Below are positions 8,761-16,632 of a stretch of DNA of 64,000 nt, in pieces. Below the pieces are notes generated by a model. That model was given only the letters and a program-made list of their open reading frames with translations. It did not search any database and had not been told where the DNA came from. The translations under genes and the position numbers were made by a program. How positions within the stretch are numbered: position 1 is the first letter of the stretch; every line of letters begins with the position of its first letter. Source of the stretch: JAAXHF01 sp963665955 (GTDB lineage: Bacteria; Desulfobacterota; Binatia; Bin18); the NCBI GenBank assembly GCA_965231765.1, contig OZ246887.1:4216001-4280000 (forward strand), written 5' to 3'.

Positions 8761-9444
8761 ATGAGCGAAGAGCGCAAATGGCCAATTGAACATCCTGACC
8801 GCATCCAGCTGTACTCCTTGGCAACACCAAACGGACAGAAGGTGAGCATTGCGCTGGAGGAACTGAGTCTCCCGTATGAGCCGCACAAGGTGAACATTAT
8901 GGAAAACGATCAGTTCACCGACGAGTTCAAAGCCGCCTGTCCGAACTCTAAGATTCCGGCCATTGTTGATCCCGACGGTCCTGATGGCAAGCCGCTGGCC
9001 ATCTTTGAATCTGGAGCGATTCTGCTCCATCTGGCTGAGAAAACAGGCAAGCTGATTCCGACCGATGCACGCAAGCGCAGTGAGTGCCTGCAATGGCTGT
9101 TTTTCCAAATGGCTGGTGTCGGGCCGATGTTTGGTCAGCTTGGCCATTTCTACAAGTTTGCCAAAGAGCGTCTCCCGTATCCGACTGAGCGCTATACTAA
9201 CGAAGTCCGGCGTCTGCTGGGCGTCTTGGAAACCCAGCTCGACGGTCAGTCGTATCTGGTTGGCGAGGAATACACGATTGCTGACATTTGTACCTTTCCT
9301 TGGGTTGGTTGTGTGGACTGGGGCTACGGGGCACGCGAATATCTCAAGCTTGATGCAGACTTTCCCAACGTTGTCGCCTGGCACAAACGCTGCGCCGAGA
9401 AACCCGCCTCCGTTCGTGGGGCCAAGGTGTGCGGATTTGATTAA
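8761..9444 (+). CDS. Nu-class glutathione S-transferase (YfcG/YghU-like)
   Basis: The 227-residue protein has an N-terminal thioredoxin-fold domain with TPNGQKVSIALEEL at residues about 22-35, where nu-class GSTs place Thr and Asn at the glutathione site instead of Tyr or Ser. KIPAIVD carries the cis-Pro, and FESGAILLHLAEKTG binds the gamma-glutamyl part. An all-helical C-terminal domain follows, ending with ADICTFPWV. Nu-class enzymes show disulphide-bond reductase and peroxidase activity with two glutathione molecules in the cytosol. AGAAGGAG precedes the ATG by 6 nt. It is followed by an unrelated cysteine-cluster gene after 142 bp. Confidence 0.92.
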   Translation: MSEERKWPIEHPDRIQLYSLATPNGQKVSIALEELSLPYEPHKVNIMENDQFTDEFKAACPNSKIPAIVDPDGPDGKPLAIFESGAILLHLAEKTGKLIPTDARKRSECLQWLFFQMAGVGPMFGQLGHFYKFAKERLPYPTERYTNEVRRLLGVLETQLDGQSYLVGEEYTIADICTFPWVGCVDWGYGAREYLKLDADFPNVVAWHKRCAEKPASVRGAKVCGFD

Positions 9445-9586
9445 GCCTGCATATGGAGACGCTGGCAGGGCCGACATGACTCATATGACCGGCGTCTCAT
9501 CTGTTCATCAAAACGGAGTGGGTACACGCTGGAATTCAGTTCCGAGTGAAGAGCGACCCAGATCCATCCAGGCATAGGGGAAAGAT

Positions 9587-9841
9587 ATGGATTGCCGAGC
9601 AGGCTGTGGGGCGTGTTGCATCGCTCCGTCCATTTCTTCTTCCATTCCCGGCATGCCGCACGGTAAACCCGCGGGCGTACGCTGTGTCCAATTAAGTGAG
9701 GATAATCGCTGTCTACTTTTTGGCAGACCTGAACGACCTGTGGTGTGTCAGAATCTCCAGCCCTCCGAAGAAATGTGTGGTCGGACAGATGCCGAGGCAT
9801 ATGCGTACTTGGCGCGTCTGGAACGGCTCACTTCAGGGTGA
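9587..9841 (+). CDS. YkgJ-like cysteine-cluster protein
   Basis: The 84-residue protein begins MDCRAGCGACC, followed by CIAPSISS...GMPHGKPAG.RC and later CLLFG.PERP.VC and MC, the spaced cysteine pattern of YkgJ/UPF0153 zinc- or iron-chelating proteins. Its biochemical role is not known. The length is that of the short bacterial members, so it looks intact. AAAG lies just before the ATG. Confidence 0.88.
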   Translation: MDCRAGCGACCIAPSISSSIPGMPHGKPAGVRCVQLSEDNRCLLFGRPERPVVCQNLQPSEEMCGRTDAEAYAYLARLERLTSG

Positions 9842-10021
9842 CTGCACCGTATTTGCGGGCTGGTCTTACTGATCATGTCCTTTCCCACACTCGTTCGGCT
9901 CTTGCATATGCGCTTCTGGAAACAGCTCCAGCGGCTGGTCTATGTTGCCGTCCTGTTCCTGTTTCAGCCTCTGATGCACGCTCCCCTCGCGCTCCGTTGG
10001 CTGAACGCTGCTCCACTCTAG
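9842..10021 (+). pseudogene. Possible remnant of an MsrQ/ferric-reductase-like membrane protein
   Basis: In the same frame directly after the YkgJ stop, an open stretch continues to TAG at 10019-10021, with an ATG at 9875. It reads hydrophobic sequence with the segment RFWKQLQRLVYVAVLFLF, which resembles the W+.LHRLVYLA helix of ferric-reductase-like (MsrQ) haem proteins. Only about 50 residues survive, so it cannot be a full b-type cytochrome. The match is judged by eye over one helix and could be chance in a hydrophobic stretch. Confidence 0.28.
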
Positions 10022-10064
10022 CAAGAATAGTCAATTCCACGTATAGCATTCACTCCTAGCAAAT

Positions 10065-10979
10065 ATGGGAGGGGCCGCAAATTTTTCGGCAATGATTTTT
10101 CTTCTTTTCGCTATTATTTGTTCTGCTGCTATACCGGTGCTGTTCAAGGCGTTTGGACGCTGGAATCTGGATGTTCGGCTCGTTGTGCCGGCTAATTATT
10201 GGGCCTGTACTGTCTGTGGCACCTTTTTCTCTGGACAGCTGTATTGGCAAACAGCACAGTCCGGGGGATTGATGATTGCCCTGACGGTTGTGCAAGGTGG
10301 TTTGCTGGCCGGCAATTTGTATCTGCTCGCCTACGTGAGTCGGACCGTGAGTGTGGCGCTGGCGGCTTTTGCGAGTCGGGTCTCTGTCGCCATTCCTACG
10401 GCGGCCGCATTTTTTCTGTTTAATGACCAATTGACAGGAATGAAGGGACTTGGCATCGGGCTGGCTGTCGTCGCCTTGTATCTGGTGACAGTGTCAACTG
10501 TCCCAACTGTTTCACGCGCAGCCCAGACGCAGGCGTCCCGTTCCAGAGCCTTGCTCGTCGTTGTTTTTTTCACCTTTGGCTTGCACTTTCTATTCTTCAA
10601 GTATGTGCAGCAAACCTATCTAACGGCTGAGACGCATCATCTATACCTCGGGCAGTCTTTTCTTTTTGCTTTTTTGATCAGCTTAGTGCCGTTGCTCTTT
10701 TCGTCTGCTCAGGCCAGGAACCGAGAAGGCCAACCCCAAGCAAATTCCATCGGCTGGGGAATCCTTCTTGGCCTATCCAACTACATTGCCGTGTATTTAT
10801 TTATGAAGGCGTTAAGCATGCCTGGCTGGGAAAGCTCAGCCGTGTTTCCAGCCTTTAGTTTTGGCGTCGTGCTGCTGAGTTCTGTGGCGGCCGCGGTGCT
10901 CTTTGTTGAGCGGCTGAGTCGCGTGCAGCTTGTCGGCCTGGCGGTTGGGCTGGTGTCGGTGGTGCTGCTGAATCAGTGA
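10065..10979 (+). CDS. EamA/DMT-superfamily transporter
   Basis: The protein is about 295-304 residues with ten predicted membrane helices arranged as two five-helix repeats, the standard EamA layout. Helix-ending motifs such as GGLLAGNLYLLAYVSRT and the repeat-like VALAAFASRVSVAIPTAAAFFLFND...GIGLAVVALYLVT are typical. DMT permeases export amino acids, metabolites or drugs, and the substrate is unknown. The start could be ATG 10065 or ATG 10092; GGGAGG sits upstream of the second but rather far (about 20 nt). It converges with hsdR, only 16 bp between the stops. Confidence 0.82.
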   Translation: MGGAANFSAMIFLLFAIICSAAIPVLFKAFGRWNLDVRLVVPANYWACTVCGTFFSGQLYWQTAQSGGLMIALTVVQGGLLAGNLYLLAYVSRTVSVALAAFASRVSVAIPTAAAFFLFNDQLTGMKGLGIGLAVVALYLVTVSTVPTVSRAAQTQASRSRALLVVVFFTFGLHFLFFKYVQQTYLTAETHHLYLGQSFLFAFLISLVPLLFSSAQARNREGQPQANSIGWGILLGLSNYIAVYLFMKALSMPGWESSAVFPAFSFGVVLLSSVAAAVLFVERLSRVQLVGLAVGLVSVVLLNQ

Positions 10980-10995
10980 TGCTGAGGCGAGTGGT

Positions 10996-13900
10996 TTATA
11001 TCGTTGCCGTCCAGCTGTCAGACAGTTTACCCGCCTGTTGTAACACAAGGTCGATGGCTTCAGGCTGTCCATCGGGCGGGTATTTGTAACGACGCAGGAG
11101 ACGACGAATGAGATTGCGCAGGCGGGCACGCACGTTTTCACGGACTTGCCAGTCCACGGTGGTGCTCTTGCGGAGTTGATGCGTCAGTTCGGTCGCAAGC
11201 TTTTTCAGTGTGTGATCACTCAGTTCCCGAACAGCACTGGCGTTATTCGCGAGTGCATCGTAGAAGGCCAGTTCGTCCGGAGTGAGACCGAGTTCTTCTT
11301 CACGCTTGAGATCTTGCTGGAAATCCGTAGCCATCGCGATGAGTTCTTCAATGACCTGGGCGGTCTCAATCGCGCGGTTATGGTAACGGCGGAGCGTTTC
11401 TAACAAACGATCACTGTATTGCTTTTCTTGCACGACATTGGTCCGGGTGTGAGCGCGAATCTCGTCATGCAGCAGTTTCTCAAGGAGTTCGACTGCCAGA
11501 TTGCGAGCCGGCATATTGCGAACATCTTCGAGGAATTGGTCAGACAGCAATCCAATATTGGGTTTGTCGAGACCAGCGAGACCGAACACGTCAAGCACGC
11601 CTTCGGCAACGACGGCATTATCGAGAATGTGCTTCAGAGCCGAGTTCTTTTCCTCTTCTTCACGTTTTCGATCTACACTCGTGTGTTTCACCATGACCAC
11701 TTTGATGGCCGAGAAGAACGCTATTTCTGTACGGAGTACTGTCGCTTCATCAAGAGTGCTGCATAGGGCATAGGCTTTGGTGACTGAAGCCATGACGTCG
11801 AGGAAACGCTTTTTGCCGTCATCAAGGCCCAGGATATGGTTGGCAGCCGGGACGAGTAAGGCAAGGGCATTGGTTTCGAATTGGCTGTAGTCGAAGCCGT
11901 GGAACATCCCACGCACGATGTCGATTTTTTCGTGTAAGATCGCAAGGGCTTCTGCGGAGTCAAGGGTTGGGGTGCCTCTGCCTTTGGCGTCGGTATAATT
12001 CTTGAGTGCGTTTTTCAGTTCAGCTGCAATACCAATGTAATCAACGACCAGACCACCTGGTTTATTTTTGAAAACCCGATTCACGCGGGCAATGGCCTGC
12101 ATCAGATTGTGACCACGCATCGGTTTGTCGATATACATAGTGTGGCAGGATGGGGCGTCGAAGCCCGTCAGCCACATATCCCGAACGATCACAATTTTGA
12201 GTGGATCATTCGGGTCTTTAAAGCGCTTTTCCAGCCGCTTTTTTTGGTTCTGGATAAAGACGTGGTCACGGAGTTCTTCCCGGTCCACCGCGCTACCCGT
12301 CATGACAATACGGATAGCCCCGTCCTCGGGATTGTAACCGATGTCCTTACCTTTCTTCTGTAACTTGGTTCCTTCCCAGTCAGGCCGCAGAGCGATGATC
12401 TGATTAAAGAGGCTCACGCAAATATCACGGCTCATACATACGGCCATGGCTTTGCCTTCGAGTGTCGCGGTGCGAGCCTCGTAATGATCAACCAGATCTT
12501 CGGCAACTTCTTTCAGACGCGGCTGTGCCCCGACAAGCTTTGCTAACTCCGCCCAGCGACTCTTGGTTTTTTCGCGAATCGCCAGATCTTCCTCGTCTTC
12601 AATGACTTCATCGACATCGTTGTTGAGCGCTTCAATCTGTGCCCGGTTGATATCGAGCTTGGCCAGGCGGCTTTCATAATAGATCGGAACAGTCGCACCA
12701 TCATCAACAGCGTCTTGAATGTCGTAGATACTGACGTAGTCGCCAAACACACCACGTGTATCTTTGTCTTCAAGGGCAATCGGAGTCCCGGTGAATCCAA
12801 TGAAGGAGGCATTCGGCAAGGCATCTCGCATATGCTTGGCGAAACCGACCACATATTTCCCGTCCTGATTCAGCTTGGCCTTCATGCCGTACTGGCTCCG
12901 ATGAGCTTCATCAGAAATCACCACGACATTGGAGCGAGCATATAAGGTGGGATGGACCATTTCTTCGCTGAGCAGGGAGAACTTCTGAACGGTAGTGAAT
13001 ATAATACCGCCCGACTGACGAGCAGCGAGCATGGCCCGTAGCTCGTCCCGACTATCAGCTTGCTCAGGTGTCTGTTTCAGCAAATCTTTTGCGCCGCAGA
13101 ACTGCTGATACAGCTGGCCATCAAGGGCGTTCCTATCAGTGACAACAACAAGAGTCGGGTTCTGCATGTCTGGTTGCTGAAGCAGTTTTCCAGCATAGCA
13201 ACACATGGAAATGCTCTTGCCTGAGCCTTGGGTGTGCCAGAAGACTCCGGCTTTACGAGAGCCAGGGACAACCTCTCGGCCATACATGGCACGGTCTTCG
13301 AGAATGCGTGCTCGTTCGGTTTGCTCAGATGCGGATGCTATCAAGGTCACCCGGACAGCTTCACGCACGCCGTGGAACTGGTGATAGCCAGCAATCTTTT
13401 TGATGAGTGTGTCGCCGTTTTGCTCAAAGAGGACGAAGTAGCGGACATAATCCAGGAACAAAGCCGGCTGAAAAAAGCCACGGACGATTTTCTCCAGCTC
13501 ATATTCGAGCAAAGGTGTGTCGTTTTCATCTCGGACAGTCCGCCAGGGGAGAAACCATTCTTTGCTGGCAGTCAGTGATCCAACCCGTGCAGTGATGCCA
13601 TCACTGACGACGAGCGCTTCGTTAAAGACAAACAGGTCGCTGATTTCATCTTTGTAGGTCTGGAGTTGTCCATAGGCTGTCCACACATCGGCGTTTTCAT
13701 CACGCGGGTTTTTCAATTCGATGACTGCTAAGGGCAGGCCATTGATGAAAACAGCGATATCTGGCCGTCGCGGTTGTTTGGTGCCAGAGATAGTGAATTG
13801 ATTGACAACCAAGAAGTCGTTGTTCTCAGGGGTGGCGAAATCGATCAACTGGGCGTGATCAGCCTCTTTTTTGTCATCTCTGGTGAACTCAACTGGAACA

Positions 13901-14184
13901 CCCTCCATGAGCAAACGATGAAAGGTACGGTTATTCTGGATAAGACTGGGATGATCCGGAGTCGTTACGAGGTGAACAACTGTGTCGAGCACTGCAGGCG
14001 GGAGGTGTGGATTGATGCGCTGTACGGCCTGGGACAATCTGTTTTTCAGAACGACGGCCCGGTAGTCAGCTCGCTCTGGGGAATCGCCCTCAGGTGCAAT
14101 GTCTGGGCCGTGGGCGTAACTCCAGCTGGTATCTTGGAACCATTGCAGGCACAGCTGTTCGAGTTGGGCTTCGGTGATCGTCAT
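10996..14184 (-). CDS. hsdR: Type I restriction enzyme, restriction/translocase subunit HsdR
   Basis: The 1062-residue protein is the motor and nuclease of a type I system. The N-terminal PD-(D/E)xK nuclease shows PDIAVFINGLPLAVIELKNP, with Asp142, Glu156 and Lys158. The SF2 helicase has Walker A TQGSGKS at 318-324, DEAH at 425-428 and FTGTPI for motif III, followed by RecA2. The last ~200 residues are the helical EcoR124I-type C-terminal domain that contacts the methyltransferase core in this family. All key residues are present, so it looks functional. It is the last gene of the minus-strand operon and is separated from the others by an IS200-like transposase and REP palindromes. Confidence 0.97.
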   Translation of the reverse strand: MTITEAQLEQLCLQWFQDTSWSYAHGPDIAPEGDSPERADYRAVVLKNRLSQAVQRINPHLPPAVLDTVVHLVTTPDHPSLIQNNRTFHRLLMEGVPVEFTRDDKKEADHAQLIDFATPENNDFLVVNQFTISGTKQPRRPDIAVFINGLPLAVIELKNPRDENADVWTAYGQLQTYKDEISDLFVFNEALVVSDGITARVGSLTASKEWFLPWRTVRDENDTPLLEYELEKIVRGFFQPALFLDYVRYFVLFEQNGDTLIKKIAGYHQFHGVREAVRVTLIASASEQTERARILEDRAMYGREVVPGSRKAGVFWHTQGSGKSISMCCYAGKLLQQPDMQNPTLVVVTDRNALDGQLYQQFCGAKDLLKQTPEQADSRDELRAMLAARQSGGIIFTTVQKFSLLSEEMVHPTLYARSNVVVISDEAHRSQYGMKAKLNQDGKYVVGFAKHMRDALPNASFIGFTGTPIALEDKDTRGVFGDYVSIYDIQDAVDDGATVPIYYESRLAKLDINRAQIEALNNDVDEVIEDEEDLAIREKTKSRWAELAKLVGAQPRLKEVAEDLVDHYEARTATLEGKAMAVCMSRDICVSLFNQIIALRPDWEGTKLQKKGKDIGYNPEDGAIRIVMTGSAVDREELRDHVFIQNQKKRLEKRFKDPNDPLKIVIVRDMWLTGFDAPSCHTMYIDKPMRGHNLMQAIARVNRVFKNKPGGLVVDYIGIAAELKNALKNYTDAKGRGTPTLDSAEALAILHEKIDIVRGMFHGFDYSQFETNALALLVPAANHILGLDDGKKRFLDVMASVTKAYALCSTLDEATVLRTEIAFFSAIKVVMVKHTSVDRKREEEEKNSALKHILDNAVVAEGVLDVFGLAGLDKPNIGLLSDQFLEDVRNMPARNLAVELLEKLLHDEIRAHTRTNVVQEKQYSDRLLETLRRYHNRAIETAQVIEELIAMATDFQQDLKREEELGLTPDELAFYDALANNASAVRELSDHTLKKLATELTHQLRKSTTVDWQVRENVRARLRNLIRRLLRRYKYPPDGQPEAIDLVLQQAGKLSDSWTATI

Positions 14185-14196
14185 GAGATTTTCTCA

Positions 14197-14240
14197 GCCC
14201 TGAAGGGGCGATTTAACCCAGCCCAGGGCAACGCCCTGGG
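14197..14240 (+). repeat. REP-like double palindrome, copy 1
   Basis: GCCCTGAAGGGGCG (14197-14210) is followed by the 19-bp palindrome CCCAGGGCAACGCCCTGGG (14222-14240). The same two-part element recurs at 15033-15077 (inverted) and 21174-21217 (same orientation), with a single palindrome at 14911-14929. It lies between hsdR and the 3' end of the IS200-like transposase, as expected for repeats mobilised by REP-associated transposases. Confidence 0.88.
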
Positions 14241-14293
14241 TTCATGAGGGTGCGATATCACGAATTCATGGCCTATCCCAGATTCGCGGATTT

Positions 14294-14746
14294 CTAATCC
14301 CATACATACCGTTCATCGTATTGAATGCCGTGTCGTTTTAACATGGCCCGATATTCGTCTTGAAATGTGTTGATCCGGTGATGTTCGCGTTGATTGGTGA
14401 TGTATTCGCAAACCGCTGGTACGTTCGACTCGCTCACAGAGAATGCGCCATAGCCGTTTTGCCAGGCGAAGGATTGTAAAGTCGTTGATTGTGTTTTGAG
14501 CCATTTGGACGATAATTTTTTGACCTCTTCGACTGCTGAACTGATCGTGATTGTGCGGCTCAGTCTGAAGAGGATATGAATATGATCTTCAATCGAATTT
14601 ATCAGAACAACGGGGCATTGGAGATTGTTCAAGCTTGTTGCCATGTAAGCATGGAGGTCATCGCGGACGATGTCGGTGAGGAATGGCTCCCGGTTTTTGG
14701 TGCTGAAGACGAGGTGGATGTAAATTTTTGCGAGAGATTGGGGCAT
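14294..14746 (-). mobile_element. IS200-like REP-associated tyrosine transposase (RAYT)
   Basis: The 150-residue protein is a Y1/IS200-fold transposase. It starts MPQSLAKIYIHLVFSTKNREP, carries the HUH-type motif DHIHILFRL (residues about 55-63) and a C-terminal helix with EYRAMLKRHGIQYDERYVWD. RAYT enzymes nick single-stranded DNA at REP palindromes. Here REP copies lie on both sides of the gene (14197-14240, 14911-14929 and 15033-15077), with the outer ones in opposite orientation. The catalytic tyrosine is probably in VCEYITNQREHH (residues about 112-123). The gene is intact and interrupts the restriction operon between the ATPase gene and hsdR. Confidence 0.88.
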
Positions 14747-14910
14747 AGGATGGGGAATCGTTAAATTGTGATGAATCGTGGTGAATGATTGTATCGTTTG
14801 GCGGTTGTGTTGCGCACCTGTGTTATGCGTCGTTGGCGTCTATGGGGTTCGATGTTCGTGTGGTCTGTCAATCGTAAACCCAATACATGTAATCCATGAT
14901 CCCACACAAT

Positions 14911-14929
14911 CCCAGGGCGTTGCCCTGGG
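14911..14929 (-). repeat. REP-like single palindrome, copy 2
   Basis: CCCAGGGCGTTGCCCTGGG is the reverse orientation of the second half of the REP element. It lies 164 bp upstream of the transposase start, and the CCCTGAAGGGGCG half is missing. It sits in the 459-bp non-coding stretch 14747-15205, where no gene was found. Confidence 0.8.
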
Positions 14930-15032
14930 ATTCTGGTTTATCCGAAATTCACCTGCGCCTGCGTCAAGCGCGTTTTACTTTGAAACCTGTTTTCTCTTCG
15001 GTTTGTAATCGTTGGTATGCGACCTACAACCA

Positions 15033-15077
15033 CCCAGGGCGTTGCCCCGGGCTGAGTTAGGATTGCCCCTTCAGGGC
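15033..15077 (-). repeat. REP-like double palindrome, copy 3
   Basis: CCCAGGGCGTTGCCCCGGG (15033-15051) is followed by GCCCCTTCAGGGC (15065-15077). It is the inverted counterpart of copy 1, with one changed base in the right arm. Together with copy 1 it brackets the transposase as an inverted pair. Confidence 0.85.
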
Positions 15078-15115
15078 GTTAGGAAACGGATAACAATATC
15101 GGTAAAAGTAGATAA

Positions 15116-15205
15116 GTGCGGGTTACAATGAAACAAGAAAACAGTTTGATTTCAACAGTTTACGAAAAATCAAGGCTCCTCGTGCGGATTACAATAAAAT
15201 AAGAA
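15116..15205. repeat. Imperfect 24-bp direct repeat before the ATPase-gene stop
   Basis: GTGCGGGTTACAATGAAACA and GTGCGGATTACAATAAAATA begin two 24-bp units (15116-15139 and 15182-15205) with three differences and a 66-bp period. The second ends exactly next to the ATPase-gene stop. It may be a local duplication at the edge of the REP/transposase insertion. Confidence 0.5.
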
Positions 15206-16615
15206 TTACGCCCAATGAGGGATGTAACGAACATACCTGCGAGATTCGGTGGAAGAAGGGTCAGGTTTGATCAATCCCTCTTCCACGGTTGCAGAGATGA
15301 TTTGCGAGACCGAACCACTGCGGCGCTCTGAGAGGCCAAATCTTTCCCGAAGCGTTTGATTAGTCATTCGTTTGCGCATAACCCATTGAAGCACACAGTG
15401 TTGATAAGACGCCCGGATGCGATCACGCCGATCCATATCCCTAAAGGCTCGCGGGCCAGCAATGACGGCAGAAGTTCGCTTGAATCCGACCTGAAAGTCT
15501 GGGGCTGGCAGTTGGAAGATCTCAGCTACTTCGATGACACGATCAATTCCGCTACTCTTTTCCTCACAGATCCCAAAGCGACGCATGAGGTCTGCCAGCC
15601 GTTCATTGCGGGACTGATACCCGTCGATAAAACGTTCGACTGGGACAACCGGTTCGCCAGGATTAGAGATCTCGACCCGATTTTCGTATATCTCGATCAT
15701 GACCGAAGTGCCAGATTCGGAAAAATCTTGATGGATGAGGGCATTGGCCACCAATTCACGAATCACGATTTCTGGGACGAGTTTTATTTCTTTGCGGACA
15801 GCGTCTTCAATGACCTCATTTTGAGGGAGTAGGTCCATGATGGAAGTCACCAAGTCTTGGAATCCGACGGCGTAGCCTTTCGTGGTTATCCTGTCTACTC
15901 GGGTTTCGAGCTTTGATGTCCCTTGGTAAACGACAACGCGAGGCGCTTTCCGAGAGACGGAAGGGAAGTCTCCAAGCCGACGTGCGAGCAGCAGAGCGCC
16001 AAGGCGACTGACGGCAAGCCCGTCTCCATGTTTTGAGACGAGCTGTTCCGATAGCAAACGGTCGATGACACCGGCACGGCTAGACGGGTAGGGCAGGTTC
16101 AGCAATTCGAAGTAGCCTTGGGTATCGAGCAGTTCCACGACATCCTGTTCTGTGATCCCGGTGACAGCAAACTCTTCAAGCCAATCTGGCCCGCCTTCGG
16201 CGAAAATGCGCCGGAGGCGGTCTTCACTCATTGGGACCAGCTCTTCGCCAGAGCGCATCGGGTAAGCGCCTTCATGATGATACGCCGCACCGTGTGGACG
16301 AGAGGGAATGTGGAAGACCAGCACGCGTCCATCTGGATGTAGGACCTCTTCGATGTCTACTCGAAAACCGACAACCTGAAAGAGCTTGGCCGCCATTGCT
16401 ACCGGGTTGTTGAATGCTGCTGTTCCCACGACTGAACGGGGCGATTTATCTGTGACACCGAGAACCAGATATCCGCCCCCCTCATTGGCGATGGCGACGC
16501 AGTAGCGGTAAAGTCTCCTGTTGTCGAACTGCCTCTTGGCTTCCTTGAACTCAAGATGCTGAGCCTCTGAAGAAGAACTGCACCAGAGGTCGATCTGTTC
16601 TGGTGGTGTTGTCAT
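15206..16615 (-). CDS. AlbA_2 (Schlafen-like) and GHKL ATPase protein of the restriction operon
   Basis: The 469-residue protein has an N-terminal AlbA_2 domain: HLEFKEAKRQFDNRRLYRYCVAIAN at residues about 19-43, the GGGYLVLGV strand and a PMRSGEELVPMS end near residues 119-130. A C-terminal GHKL-type ATPase follows, with N-box ELVANALIHQDFSE (residues about 281-294) and ISNPG, and then a winged-helix part that ends RYVRYIPHWA. Such proteins are often called putative DNA-binding or ATP-dependent helicase-like proteins and often accompany type I restriction genes. Their role is not established; sensing or regulation is a fair guess. It starts 17 bp after the FRG gene stop and probably belongs to the same transcript. 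Confidence 0.88.
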   Translation of the reverse strand: MTTPPEQIDLWCSSSSEAQHLEFKEAKRQFDNRRLYRYCVAIANEGGGYLVLGVTDKSPRSVVGTAAFNNPVAMAAKLFQVVGFRVDIEEVLHPDGRVLVFHIPSRPHGAAYHHEGAYPMRSGEELVPMSEDRLRRIFAEGGPDWLEEFAVTGITEQDVVELLDTQGYFELLNLPYPSSRAGVIDRLLSEQLVSKHGDGLAVSRLGALLLARRLGDFPSVSRKAPRVVVYQGTSKLETRVDRITTKGYAVGFQDLVTSIMDLLPQNEVIEDAVRKEIKLVPEIVIRELVANALIHQDFSESGTSVMIEIYENRVEISNPGEPVVPVERFIDGYQSRNERLADLMRRFGICEEKSSGIDRVIEVAEIFQLPAPDFQVGFKRTSAVIAGPRAFRDMDRRDRIRASYQHCVLQWVMRKRMTNQTLRERFGLSERRSGSVSQIISATVEEGLIKPDPSSTESRRYVRYIPHWA

Positions 16616-16632
16616 GGTAGCGTCAATTTAGT

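Noticed and set aside
8650..9477. Long minus-strand frame across the GST gene
   Set aside because: It is opposite a well-supported GST with a strong ribosome site; the product has no domain pattern.
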